Source of the DNA: Symbiodinium natans
Taxonomy: Eukaryota; Sar; Dinophyceae; Suessiales; Symbiodiniaceae
Direction: 5' to 3'
Assembly: GCA_905221605.1 (NCBI GenBank)
Contig: CAJNDS010000154.1
Coordinates: 100,001-164,000 of the forward strand
Length of the DNA stretch: 64,000 nt
Position numbers and translations under genes: made by a program. A model generated the notes under the pieces. The model had not been told where the DNA came from, searched no databases, and saw only the letters and a list, made by a program, of their open reading frames with translations. The number at the start of each line of letters is the position of its first letter. Position 1 is the stretch's first letter. Below are positions 11,601 through 25,035 of the stretch, piece after piece.

Positions 11601-14600
11601 GAACGGCTGATGCTCTCGAGCCGTCCAAACACTCCCCTTTGACATTTGAACCATGAGGAAATGCACCATTCATATTCCCCTGGGTCTTATGACTCTTCTG
11701 CGCAGGTTGCATCACCGCATGCCCCCCCACCCACCTGGAGTAGCGTCAAGCTGTTTGTGCACCTTCCATGCCAGCTAGGAAGGCAACTTGGAAGGCTATA
11801 CCGGTCGAGATCGAACCCTAAACCCTAAACCTTAAACTTCTTCTGAAGGCTGGCCTGGTGGAGGCTCTGCCCGCCAAACCTTGCGGGCCAGAGATTAATC
11901 CATGCTCGCACAGGCTGAAAATTGGCTGAGCTCGTCCGCAAACAGCGGAGTGGCCTGGGGAGCCTGGGGAGCCTGGGAGTCTAAACCCTAAATTACCCTA
12001 AACCCTAAACCCTAAACCCTAAACCCTAAACCCTAAACCCTAAACCCTAAACCACCGAAAGCAAGAAATGTTCACTAAGCTCTGCTTGGGCCTTCCCCAG
12101 GCTACATACGCGCCTGTGTCGTAGCCATCACCCGCCAGCGCTGGGACCAGAAGCAGCGTGAGGAAGCGGCAAGCGAGCATTGCAAGCGCTGGTGCCAACA
12201 ACCGGAAACACACTGCTTGCATGTAGTAGCATCATGATGATTGATTCTCACCCACTTCAACGCCTTGAAGCTCTGTGACTTTATGACCCTAGAACCAAAT
12301 AAGCAGGATCAAGTCATGCTGCATCATGTTTCAGCGCTGTGTAGAATCATGTAGGATGGTTGGGGTGAATGGCAGCACCGAGGCGGGGCCGGGGGAACAG
12401 CTGCAGCAGTTCAGCCGCTGCTGAATTGGTTCAGTACCTCGGCTGCATGTCATGCGGGAAGGGTTCGCCCCATCTATCTTCGACTCAACTCTGCAACTGT
12501 ACAGACCTAGGGAGACCATTGACATCCCTACCAGTAGAATGGCTGCTGCGCAAGCTCTTGCTCGCAAAGCCACATAAATCCGAAGCTTGTTCAACCCAAG
12601 ATGCCGAGTTTCTTCACGTCCCCCCATCACCCGCCACGAAGCCCACATGGGGAAATCTCGACTTGAGCCACATGCAGGCACAGCAGCTAGAGATTTCAAA
12701 CACAACCGCCAGGCCCGCCAATCCTCTAAAACCCGACCAGATTGAAAAACACAGACCGGCATAGAGACGCTGGAAGTCAATTGGCATGTTGCATGCGACG
12801 CTTATAGCAGCCCTCAACTAATCACTGCAAGCACAAGCAGACCGAGCCCAGCTGACCCTTGATCAGAACTGCTCGCGAATTCCAAGGTCCTTGGGATTGC
12901 GCTTGAGGCCTTCGTCATATTCGGCTTTAGCCTCGACGTACTTCTTATCCTGTCAGGTCAACAAGCGTGGCAGCGTAGAGCCGAAAATGAGTTACCGTTG
13001 CATGTGTTGGTCCATGAGCTCTTCGATCTACAGAATTCATTTTACAGCTGAGTAAAACCCGAAATGCTGGAGTCATTCAGTATTGAGTATTGTTGCAAAC
13101 CAAGCCAGGTCTCTTTTCGGCCCGCGCTGAGCCATTTACTCTACATTCGCCTCCGAGCCTGCCTGAGAGAGTGAATCACCTTGGCCAGAGACCTGCTCCT
13201 CTTGGGATCGGTCTTGGGGATCTTGGGGTCGATCCTGGGCATCTTGGGTTGCTTTCAAGAGCTCGCGAGACAGTGGCACTGCAGGCAGGACCAGTGAGGC
13301 CGCCAGGACCTCATTCGGAGGATCGGATGGCAGCGCAAAGCAACAGTCCAAGTCGCTGATCAGCACGAACATGATAGATGCATGAGCCCAGAGTAGACTT
13401 GCAAGCAGCAGCCACAACGGCCCCAAAGGCCACCAGAAGGCGTACATTGCCGCGCCTGCATGGAGCAACAGCATGCTCCGTGGGAAAAGCCATCGGCTTT
13501 GGATGGTTCGGACGTGCGCAAGACCCCAGAACTCCGCAACGGCATAGCAAAGAATCCACAGGAACCAGACGCAGGACCTTTGCAGCGCCTCGACCAAAAT
13601 CCAGAGAAGTATTCCCGCCATGCTTGCCCAAGCGATCCAAAGCTCCAGGAGGATCGTAGAAGGAGCACGGTTCACGCGCCGCATCTGCTCGGCAATGAAA
13701 GCGAAGCGCCGCATTTGCCGCAGGCAGAGCATGTTGTAAATGTACATGCGGCATGAAAGGACCAAGAGTCTTCGTAAGAACGCGCTGAACAGGACCGCGG
13801 CAATAGCAACGACACTGAAGAATAGTAAGCTGCTGACCAAGTTCGAGATAGCAGCCCACAAGAACCAGCCCTTCTGGCCGGCAATTCTGGACTCGACAGG
13901 CTCCAGGGAAATGCTGTGCGTAGAACTAACGGTACGAACATGTAGCGAAGGGCGGAAGTTGGTACCACAAATGGCACCATCAGCGTTTGTCAGGAAGTAT
14001 CGTGGAAGCGCATGCAAAATGTAAATGTCGTGCAGCCCGAGGCTGGACAGAAGACTTCTGGCCAAGAAGATGCCGAAATATGCAGGGTCCTCAACAGAAA
14101 TCCTCACCGGCCTCGTTCGGACACCCAAGTCTCGGAATCCTGGCGACTTTACATCCAGCCATGGTGCGGTGGGCCCCACTGTCACCTCATATGTTGGCCT
14201 GGGAAAGGCCACGTCGTAGCCAAAGTACACGAGGGCAGACAGGCGGCGCAGCACGTTTGCCAAAATGTCGCTTCCAGTCTCTGTGTAGTTTCCTGAACCC
14301 GGCCCTGTCTCGTTGGAAAGCGACAAGTTGGTGAAAGCAGGGTCCTCAATGAGTGTGCGGTGGTCAAAGAGCTGCTGCACAGCAGCCACATCAGTGGCTG
14401 CAGGTGGCCGCGCCCACCACGTGTCCAGCAATTCCAGGCGAACGATAGTTGGCGACTTGATCGCATGACTTGTCAAGTTCTCTATGCTGCTGTGACACCG
14501 GAAGGACTCCCATCCGCCTTCCTCCGCGACAAGGCGCGACAACCTCAAGGAGGAATTAATCTGTGTATAAGGGCAAACGAAGGCTACATGGACCATCAAC

Positions 14601-16173
14601 AGCAGCACCATCACTTGTGCAGTGGAAAGCCATATGAGCTGCTGCATGAGTGCCCGTTGCTCTGCGGATAAGAGGCCGATGACCTTTAACAGCACATCGT
14701 GACAGCCTCGCATGATCGCATGCAGGAAGTACAGATCGGATGGACGAATGGTGGCTTCTGAGCTGTACGCCGGAGGGTTCTCCACCATGCCCAGGCGTAG
14801 AGCCAGCATGAAGGTCCGCGAGAGTTCGACAAAGACGTCAGTGACGAGAGAGGTGGAGAAGCCGATGGCAAAGCTCGATCGGTCACGCGAAGTCTCCCAA
14901 GGCCGACGCCAATTCTGTTGCGCCGTTGGCTCGCTTGGCCCTGCGTCAGTTGCTGGGTTAGGCCGGCCTTGATGCGCTTGAGAGCCTTGAGCCCCTTGGA
15001 CAGGGCCAAGTGGTTGCGGCGGCTGCTGAGGCTGCTGAGTGTACAGGTATTGTTCCGCCGGCGGCGGCGGCTGCTGCATCCAATTAGTGGCCATGGCATA
15101 GACTCATTCGAGCACTTTTGTCGTGAAACTTAATTGCAGACTGCAGTTGAAGAAGGCCGCGTTACATCGGCCACGCGTCTATCTTAGCCTGGCTGACATG
15201 AAAGACAGGAAACACGTAGCCGTCTACCCAACTGCCATGCATCAGGCGAGCTTCTCGCAATTCCGCTAGGCTGGTCTCATATGATGTTATACATGGGAGT
15301 TTACCCTAATATAGACCCCCAAATAGTAGGATCCGCTTATTAAAACTACCCCCTTAAGGTACCCCTAATATCGTAAACCCCATCTCTGCAGGGCTGCACG
15401 CGGGAGATATCCTTGAATGCCAGCGGCATGCTCATCATCCAGTCAGGCAAGCGGCAGGCACGGCACCCCAAACCGAAATAACGCCGTAATACTTTACTGA
15501 ACCCTATAGTAACTATAGTAACTAGAGTAGCTAGAGCAACTATAGTAACTATAGTCACTCTCGTTATTTTTGTAACTTTTGTAACTACAGTAACTATAGT
15601 AACTATAGTACAGGTACCCAAATTGTCCCATCATGCTGATCTCGACAGATTTGGGAGTTCCCTGGCGCACCCAGCCTTGAAGTACTCGTTGCCCTTTTCT
15701 CTGTGCTCCTCGGCCTGCTCATGATACAGGGGAGTACCGAGCTATTCTTAAGGGGGTCTACCCTGAAGGCACCTCTAATCTTATTCCCCTATATAACCCC
15801 TATATATTACACACCTTATATAGTCCCAATATACCTTTAGTCCCTTGTCATCCTGCATGGCCTGCATGCCTTGTCTATGGTCATGGGCCGTGCGCTCACT
15901 TTCGAAATCAATTGAAGATGCAGTTCAATTTTCACGTGCCTTATCCTTTGAACAATATTTCATAGGATTTGTGGGTGGCTTTCTTGGCTTCTGAACCCCA
16001 CGTTGGGAGAGTTCCCCAATAAGCCTTGATGAGAGTTGGGGTCACAAGGTGTGGCAGGGAAATATTCCTTGGGCCCGCAGGGAAGATACTGTACCTTTGA
16101 TCACGTTTCACCAAGCCTTCGCTGGATCGAGGTAAGCTTCTTTCTCGTGTTTCTCCTTCGCCCTCTCACAGTC
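2634..16173 (-). CDS. STI1: Hop exons: TPR2B domain, spread over 13.5 kb
   Basis: Exons encode [111 protein letters not shown] and [13 protein letters not shown]. These are the linker helix and the three TPR motifs of TPR2B. Two very large introns separate them: 15675-12950 (2.7 kb, containing a whole membralin-like gene) and 12889-3425 (9.5 kb). The phases agree across both. Donors are AAG|GC, AAG|GC, AAG|GA, GGC|GT, CTG|GC, AGC|GC and AAG|GA. After AELLL the frame continues to TGA at 2634 with sequence unlike Hop; no DP2 domain was seen before the DUF4336 start at 2211. Confidence 0.83.
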
Positions 16174-19100
16174 CTGCAAGGGACGTAATGGTCGAATAAG
16201 GCTAGGGCCACGCAGGTCATCAGCTTGAAAGTTGAAAATCGCCGCAGGTCGTTGCAAAGCGTGCGGTCCCGCATGGCGTTGCGAGTGGTCCGATTGTTGT
16301 CCTCGGTGAGGGCCTGCGCCGGGCTCCAGGTGACTGCAGTCTTGCGTTGTGCATGCAGAGCAGAGAGATGCTTGGTAAAAATGGCTTGCAGCACACGAGC
16401 GCTACTGAGTGGCGAAGAGTCTGCCTCGCGCCTGCCTCACGCTGGAAATATTTCAGAGGCATACTGCCGGACTGCCACGAGAGGCAGATGCAGCCAAACT
16501 GCACAAGGAAAAGTGCCTTGCCGTACATTTCGATCGCCTCATCGTACCTCGATGGCGTGCTTATCTCAAGCACTGCAGATGTCTCAAGTAGCTGCAGCAG
16601 CCGCTTGCTGGAGAGAGAGGGCACTTGCCCTGCTTCTCGTAAACCGATGCCATCCGCGTCAGCACCTGCAACTGCCAGATTCACAGGGGTGGCAATGTCA
16701 CGAGCCTGAGACTCCAGTCGAAGCATTTGAACCAACGACGCCCTATGCCTTATGCGATGCTCCCCATTCATACTCCATAGCCGCCACAGCCCTGGGGCCC
16801 TTGCATCCCCGTCCCCTTTCGGTCCTTTCGGGTACCTCAGCCCAGCCTTGGCCACCTTCTCGAAGGAGGCACCGCCAGGGTTGGCACTGCACAGGGTGAG
16901 GTCAACATGCCAAGGCGTGGAGGCGGGATGCAAAGGGGTTGTGGGGCTTTCAGACGGCTCTACATTCAGGTGCCATGGTTCATGGCAGCACCACAGAGCA
17001 ACTGCTTCGGCGAAGCCCCCCCTCCCAGCCCAAGCCTGTTGATCTCGTATCTTCGGGTAATCAGGTCCTGGCAATTTTTGAGGACCTGGTCATAGTGCCT
17101 GAGCATGAGGCTACGAATCACCCCCCGCAGGCATGAATCTCTACCGGGACTAGCTTCGATTCTCTCAAACGCGTCTCAGCCAGTCTTCCCAAAAGTCACT
17201 TTTGTGAGTCTGTCGTGCGAGACGGGGCATCAAAACACCTGGGCTCAAGGCTCTGGACCCATCTCAATGAGGACGGCATTCCTCGCACCATCTCACGTGT
17301 ACACGAGGGACTGCGGGGCTGTCTCTTCAACATGGTACAACATCCCAGGCTCATGGGTTCTGCGGGAATGGGTGCCTCAAAACGCATCAGTCAGGGAGCC
17401 ACTCGTCTTAAAAGCCACAGACTGGAAGCTGTCAAATACCTCGAAATGACCCCAAAACCCAAAACCCTAAACCCTAAACCCTGAACATCCCTGAACCCTA
17501 AACCCTAAACCCTAAACCCTAAACCCTAGACCCTAGACCCTAGACCCTAGACCCTAAATCCAATGGGAGGGGTTTTGGGTTTCGGGTTCCCTGGTTCCAA
17601 GCCGAGCCAGATCCTGTTGTTGTGGTACGTGATGTCGTCCGGCACAAGAGCGATGGCCTGCCCAGCACTGGCAAGGAAGAGGCCCTGGGTTTGGGGTTTA
17701 GGGTTTAGGGTTTAGGGCTTATAAGGTTTAGGGTTTAGGGTTTGCGGCTTAGGGCTTAGGGCTTAGGGTTTAAGGGCAATGCGAAGCAGGGTCTAAGCTG
17801 GCCTTGTCGTACATCTCCAAGGCTTCCTTGAACTGCTTCTTCTTGTACAGCTCATTGCCTGGCTGCTGCTTTCTTGCAAGAACATGCTGTGCCGGGTATA
17901 AGGGGGGGTATAAAGGGGGTATAAGGGGGGTACAAGGGGGTATAAGGGGGGGCACAAGGGGGTATAAGGGAGGGATAAGAGGGGTATAAGGGGCCCAACT
18001 CTCTGGAAAGAAGTCCAGGGCTTCAGGTTTGGCAGATGCGCACGAAGCAACGCGGGTTTTCGGCTTGGGGATGTAGACAGGGTCGGCCTTTGCCCTTCCA
18101 GTCATCCGCCTCTTTTTGCTCGGGCGTCCTGTTGTCCTGGCCAAAGGCCAACATGGTTTGATGGTTACCCTCAACCAAGCCCTAAAAACCTGAAACCCTT
18201 CAACCCCTAAGACCTCACCCTAAAACCAAAAACCTTCAACCCTAAACCCCAAAACCTTAAACCCGAAAAACCGCAAGGCCGAAAACCTCAAAACCCCGAA
18301 AGCTCTAACACCCCAAACACACCACAGGTAAGGGGGGGCATGGGGGGTTTCAGGAGCCTGCCGGGGCACAACCCTATAAATTCATATGTGGAAGGCCGCG
18401 GAAGAGCAATGCGCGGCACACGTCAGGGATCTAGTCCCCTTGTACATGTCTCAGTTCAGGGTGTTTAAACCCTAAGCCCTAAACCCTAAACCCTAAACCC
18501 TCAGTTCAGGGTGTTTTGGGATGCTTATAAGGGATCATAGAGCCCAAGCGGAAGAATGTTTGAAGAGTCCTCTGGCGGAGCTTCCTCCTTCTTCGGCTCA
18601 TCCTTCTTCTTGGGGGGAGGACGCGACCTCGTTGATGGACTTATTTTGGGGTTTGTAGGGTTTAGGGCTTAGGGTTTGTAGGGTTTAGGGTTTGTAGGGT
18701 TTAGGGTTTAGGGTGTAGGGTTTAGGGTTTAGGGGTTTAGGGCTTTAGGGGCTGAGGGGCTTAGGGGCTTAGGGGTTTAGGGGTTTAGGGGTTTAGGGGT
18801 TTAGGGGTTTAGGGGTTTAGGGGTTTAGGGGTTTGGGGGTTGAGGGGTTTAGGGGGTTAGGGTTAGGGTTTAGGGGTTTAGGGGTTTTTAGGGGTTTAGG
18901 GGTTTAGGGGTTTAGGGGTTTAGGGGTTTAGGGGTTTAGGGGTTTAGAAATTTGGGGTTTAGGGGTTTAGGGGTTTAGGGGTTTAGGGGTTTAGGGGTTT
19001 AGGGGTTTAGGGGTTTAGGGGTTTAGGGGTTTAGGGGTTTAGGGGTTTACGGGTTTAGGGGTTTAGGGGTTCAGGGTTTAGGATGCAGGGGCGATGGCAT

Positions 19101-22100
19101 TGGCACGCGTGCCGTGGCTATTTGTCCCCAGCTGGGAGTCCGGCTCCTCCGGCTTGTCGAAGTCCTCACCACCTGGCAGCTTAGAGCTTTCCAGTTTCAT
19201 CACAATATGTACATCCTCGTTCTGCAAATCCGAAAGTGAGGGTTCGAGCCAGAGACGAAAACAAGACATGCGATGCATCGTGATCTGTTGATGAAGAAAC
19301 ATTGTAACATGAAAGTACCGAAATCTCCGATGGTGTTGCGGCTTGAAGGTCCATGAACCTACTCCTTGGCAAACCCTAAACCCTAAACCCTAAAAATTTT
19401 GCCAGAGGCACTCATGGTGCTCACGTCGATACCCTGCATGGCCATGAAGAGCTCTAGTACTCTTTTGTCCTGGCGGCAGGCCGTCAAAGGATCCGACACG
19501 GTCGATCTGCGCTCTGTGAGAAGCACGTTTGGACAGCTTGACTTCAGCCTCGGTACCCTAAACCCTAAACCCTAAACCCTAAACCCTAAACCCTAAACCC
19601 TAAACCCTAATGTCCTGGTTCATCATCTGCATGATCATCTGCTGCTGCATTTGCCCTGGGAGTGAGGCAAGCATCTGCACCTGAGCTCAGGTGGAGCCTG
19701 GGCTCCTGAAAGATTGGGTTTAGGGTTTAGGGTTTAGGGTTTAGGGTTTAGGGTTTAGGGTTTAGGGTTGTTTAGGGTTTAGGGTTTAGGGCTTAGGGCT
19801 TAGGGCTTAGGGTTTAGGGTTTAGGGTTTCCGGGGCTACTGACCTACTGAGTCTACGTACGTGATCTTAGCTTGTCCCCTCCTGCACTTCGTGCTGCGCT
19901 GAAGAAAAGCTTGTCCATGCGAGTTGGCGTGGTAGCGAAAGCAGAGGTTTACACTGCAGAGTACGTAGCTTTCAATCAAATGGTCAAGGCTGAGAAACCG
20001 AAGGGGTTCTGGTGAGAAGAAGTTCAGAAACTCAGCGCTCGCTTGGGGGCTGTTCTCATCTCCATCTGCCCGTCCCATACATCCCCACAACCCACACACG
20101 CACACACACCCTGACTCAGAGCAAGGTAAGACACTAATTAGCGACTTGAGAGATCTGCGGCTGAGATGGAAGTCAGTTTTTGAGTGCCATCTGGGAGTTT
20201 CTCAAATAATCCGCAAACGCACCCGCTCTTCGACTGCAGACATGCGATGCGCCTTCTGCATCAGCTCCTGGTCCTGCATATACTCCTGAGAACTGAGAAC
20301 CATAAAACCGCGGGAAGTGGTGAAAACGACTGCAGGGTGCCGAATTGTGCAGTTGCAACATCCACTGCGATCAACTGTCCATCTGGCCTTGATCTTTGGA
20401 TTTCTCATCGCGGCTGCTGTAAGGGCCTCCATGGAGCGCAGTTGCACAATGCTGTAACCATACTGTCTCCATGGGTCATTGTTGTGCTATTGCTAGCCGT
20501 GTGATGCTGCAATGGTGCAGGGTGCGCAGGTGGTGCAGACTGCACGATACCGCTTTCATGTCAGGAAGTGTGGGTTCAATGACATGCGTAATCCTGTGTC
20601 ATCTGCAGAAGTTGAGAGGCACTCGCTGACAGGGAGCAGCAGCGCTAGGCCTCTTGCGACTTGCAGCCTGTCCCCAGGCCAAAAGAGTTCCCCGTTGCTG
20701 AGCCATCGACAGCAGGGTCGAACTGCAGGCCGCCACCGCCACCTGCGCCGCCTGCACCTGTGAAGGCTGCGAGGGCTGCAAAGGCTGCAAAGGATACGGG
20801 TTTTCGACTGCAACCTCTGTATCCGGCATGGTCCACAAGCTTTTTCTTGCTGCGCGCAAGCACAAGACTGGTTCCTCACATCCTCTCTGCCGCGAGCCAC
20901 ACAATCAGCGGCGTGGTCAAAGCACTGGCCGAGCACCAGAACGCGGTACAAGCATCCTTTCGGGGACGCACCCAGCCCAACATTATGCCGACTATGTACG
21001 AATGTCACAATCTGGTTCGGCCAATTCGCCGACCGACCAGAAGCTGGAATGACTGTAGTCTGATTTGACGAAAGCATCACATGGGCGATCCTGATGCTAG
21101 AGTCAGGGCATGAAGCACAAGCCATCTGCGAGAAACATCTCTTGCCTCATGTCATGTGACGGGCCATTCGTAGATGTTCTGCGGCGTGCACCGACTAAAT
21201 GCCCGCTGCCGGCTTGATGTGTATGTACGTGTGTATGTATGTGTGTATATAGATAAATGAAAAATATGAATACAAGTATCAATACAAATATGAATATAAA
21301 TATAAATATGAATATAAATATAAATATAAGTATCTATATATATATATATATGTATATATATGTATTTGTCTATGTATATGTATATTTTGTTATAAATTAT
21401 ATATATATATATATATATTCAGGCTGTCAGTCTGGGGTTAGAGTACTCATGCCTTCACACAGATGGAGACTCCGACAGGTCGGGGCTGCTCCTTCGGCCT
21501 CCTTTGTCGACTGTTTGGACAATCAAGCTGTCAATAACATGCCTTGGATGTAGGAGTGGATACGGATCCGAATATTTGCTGGAGTGAACCTCTTGTCACC
21601 GACACCGATCCACAGGCATCCGCAGGCATCAGAGAATGAGTAACGAAGCCTCTGAGTCGAATCTGCATGAGTGTACATAGCAGGCCTAGCTTACGCCGTC
21701 TCTTACCTGTCCCTGCTACCACACGATGTTGCTACTGCCTGCTGAGTAGAGGATGGCAGCTGAAGGCCTGCTTCTTTTAGGGTTTAGGGTTTAGGGTCTC
21801 GGGATAGGGTTTATAGGGTTTAGGGTTTAGGGTTTAGAGTTTAGGGTTCGTATCTCGACCCAGAGCCATCAAACCTCGCTTGTGTCTGCAAGTTGCGCCC
21901 GCAAGGGCGCCACTGGTCAAACCAATTTTTTTGTCCCTGCTCAGAGTTCCTCTTTTGGGAAACAGCAGCGGTCATAGTTGTAGACGCCATCCTCGACGGT
22001 CAGAAAAGGCAGATGCAGCTCAACACAGGATACACGTATGCAAGACTTTCCGAGTGAATTGTCAATGACTGCAACCCCATGGGCCCTGATATACTACTTG

Positions 22101-24995
22101 CCCCTCCCCAAAAAACAACACATTCTTCTTGAGAAAGGTAGTACAGGAAGTATAGTCTTTTGCTTGTTTGGGGGCTCTTACGCAAGTAGCAATCCCTAAA
22201 GGGTCGCGAAGGTGCGCATGATCAGCATGGGCACGGCTCTTCTCAACACTGCCGGGCGCACCCAGCACTGCGCGTTGCCGTTGGGTCCAAACTTCGCTTC
22301 GCAGCCTCAGCAGCTTGTTCCTCTTGGTGGTTCAGGGTTTCGGGTTTAGGGTTTAGGGGTTAGGGTTTAGGGTTTAGGGTTTAGGGTTTAGGATCTTCTA
22401 CAGGAAGTATGGTGGTCCTGGCAACTGGAACTGCACTGAAAGTTGTGGGCTGGGCTACATAGCCCCTGAGGCGGGGGCAATTCTCGTAGCCAAAGCCCTC
22501 CGCCCAGCACTCGGAATTGCCCAGTGGCAAAACCTCACCGACTCTTGCTGAAGTTGAAGCTTCTACACAGACTACCATCCTCTGTATCCCCTTCATAGCT
22601 CATTGTCCTGAGGAGTGTGCGGTTGTGCCCGGCGGAGCACACGCCTGGCGCTGGTGCACGGCGGAGATAATACATGTCTACAGCGTGCATCTACTGGAAA
22701 GCAGGCTCTGCAACGTCTGCCCACACTCGTAGGCGGAATGCTTCTACCCGGCATCTGCCAAACATTGAAGGCGCCCTGCCCAAACACCCCAAGACCTGGC
22801 CAAGACACGCAGAAATCCCGGTCATTTCTCCCTCCCCGTCCTTTGAGACCTGAACACCCTTCCCCCCAGGCCTTGGAGCCCGAGACCCAGCCCTCTCCAG
22901 CTTCTCGGCCGGCGTCCCCAGTCCTGCATCGTTTTGAACGGTTTTAAGCGCTGATCTCTGGCATTCCGATGGAAAGCCATTCCCAAGTCAGGCGTGCCGC
23001 AAGAGGCAGAATGGTTCGGTTGGGGAGGCTGCGCGAACCCGGCGTCGGATGCCCCAATGCACAGCTGACAATCCGAGCGAGTTATGTTGCCAGTAAGGGA
23101 TTTTGGACCAAATTGAGCTCACGTGCAAGAGGTCGGATGAATCGTGTCAAAACGACCAGCTGCACCTACAGGCACCTACCCCCGATGAGTGCACTTGTCG
23201 TACATGCGGACATTCTGGCAGTAAACCTTCCAACAACTGGGCACAGCTCTTGGAGCCCAAGCCACGCAAACTGCGGAGGAAACAGTTTATTAGCAGTAAG
23301 TATTTGCGTTATAAATATTGCTAAGACATTTCCAGCTACCCTTGTTTTGTACCCTTCCTGGAAAAAAGTGTTCCTGATCGGAGCCCTCGCTTTGAGACTG
23401 CAATGAAATCTTCCGCGGCTGCCGTTTAAGTGGCAGGTCATACCCTGAACCGTAAACCCTAAACCTTACTAAAACCTAAACCCCAAACTCTACACCGCAC
23501 AACCCTAACCCATGCAACTCATGACGCACCCCCCCTCGTCTGTCCGGAACCAGCACTTCTGCTCGCCTTCCTCAGTGCCCCAGACCTTGGAAGGCTAGGA
23601 CTCTGCGGCGTTGGAAGCAACAAGAACTTCCACGAGCTTTATTTTATGACATTAGTAGCACATCAAAATTATATTGTTTATATGTGTGTGTATATAGACA
23701 TACATATGTATATATACATATATACGCTAGTACTATGGTACTTTGGTACTATGGAATTATGGTATTATGTCATTGTCATTGGATTCTTGCATTATTGTAT
23801 TATTGGATTGTTGTACTTTTGTATTATTGTACTATTGTACTATTGTAGAAGTGTATTACTGCATTATTGTATTATCGTACTTTGTACTTTTGCATCATTG
23901 TATCATTGTGTTTTTGCATTATTGTATTTCTGTATTTCTATGCTCTTGTGTTAGTATGGTGAGTATGGTATTCCAGTCTTTCAGCATCTTGAGTCCGCGG
24001 GCCCAGAACTTGCACTCTGGCAGCGAGAAGCAAACCTGCAAGCAAGAAACACGACAAGGAAGCCTACATCTTCTAGGTTTGGGGTTTAGGTGTAGGGTTT
24101 AGGAGAATTTGAAGCCTCAATCTCGCCATTTTATCACCCACGAAACGGCCCGCTACTTAAGGCTTCAGGTGAGGTTCTCATGGTTCGGGCTTGCTGTGAG
24201 AGCTCAGTCCCCATAAGTATCTTGCCGTCACAAGCAAAGAGGTGTCAGTTGCAGCAGCATATTAATATGTACGTCTCAAGAATGCGGTATTGCCCGAGCC
24301 TTTGCACAGGACTCGATCTCGCTCGCCACAAACCTGACTGCGAAGACGTGCCAACGTGTAGGACTAGCCAGCCGAGCTATGAACACCTGCAAGCGCTTCT
24401 GTGCTTTTCGACAGCATTTACCCGTCCTCGTTCACAGGACGTACCGCTTGGACTTCATATTGCCCGAAGGTATTTGTATGTGTCAGACTCACTGAAGGGA
24501 TGGTATTGCCAGCACATGAGACTGAGAGCATGCTGCACTGCCATGCAAGAAAAGAGCAACGAAGCAAGGCCCTGTTCCAGCCAGTTGGCTTGTCGGAGCT
24601 CATGCAGTCGTCCAGGAAGCAGCCAATGGTTGCTCCGTAGCCCTGCCATAGACAAGCTCCGCAGGTGTTTGCTGAAACTTGTGCCGCAAGCTCAGAAGCA
24701 TGCAATGTTGCCACAAAGGCATCAAGACAACTCCCAACAAGGAGGAGGATGCTCGGAGTCAATGCTCATTTTTCGGCCACTAAACCATCCGAGTTGCGTA
24801 CAAGACGAAGCTTCTCAGAAGAGCCACGGAGAGGGGCGAGAGAGAAAGAGAGGGAGAGAGAGACAGAGCGAGAGAGGGAGACAGGGAGAGAGAGGTAAAG
24901 AAAGGGAGAGACGGGGAGAAAAGGGCGGGGCAAGGAGCGGGAGGAACGGGACCGGGAGAGAGAGAGAGATGTAGAGGCAGAGGCACTAACAAGAA

Positions 24996-25035
<40 letters not shown>

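Larger units (their letters stand above)
3425..12889 (-). other. 9.5 kb Hop intron, no gene seen
   Basis: Lies between the phase-matched exons ending at 12890 and starting at 3424. It contains telomere-like arrays (5089-5126, 6207-6368, 6958-6998, 8588-8665, 8760-8908, 9072-9108, 11814-12052 in parts), an M1 element at 9613-9714, a degraded M2 element at 5344-5422, a CT tract near 8071-8092, a tandem duplication near 4886-4982, an AT-rich patch near 6480-6660 and a poly-C run at 6166-6180. Short open frames are present, but none resembles a protein I know. Confidence 0.7.

Noticed and set aside
24180-24974. 264-codon plus-strand open frame
   Set aside because: No protein-like composition; its C-terminal part is the GA tract, and it lies in Hop intron sequence.
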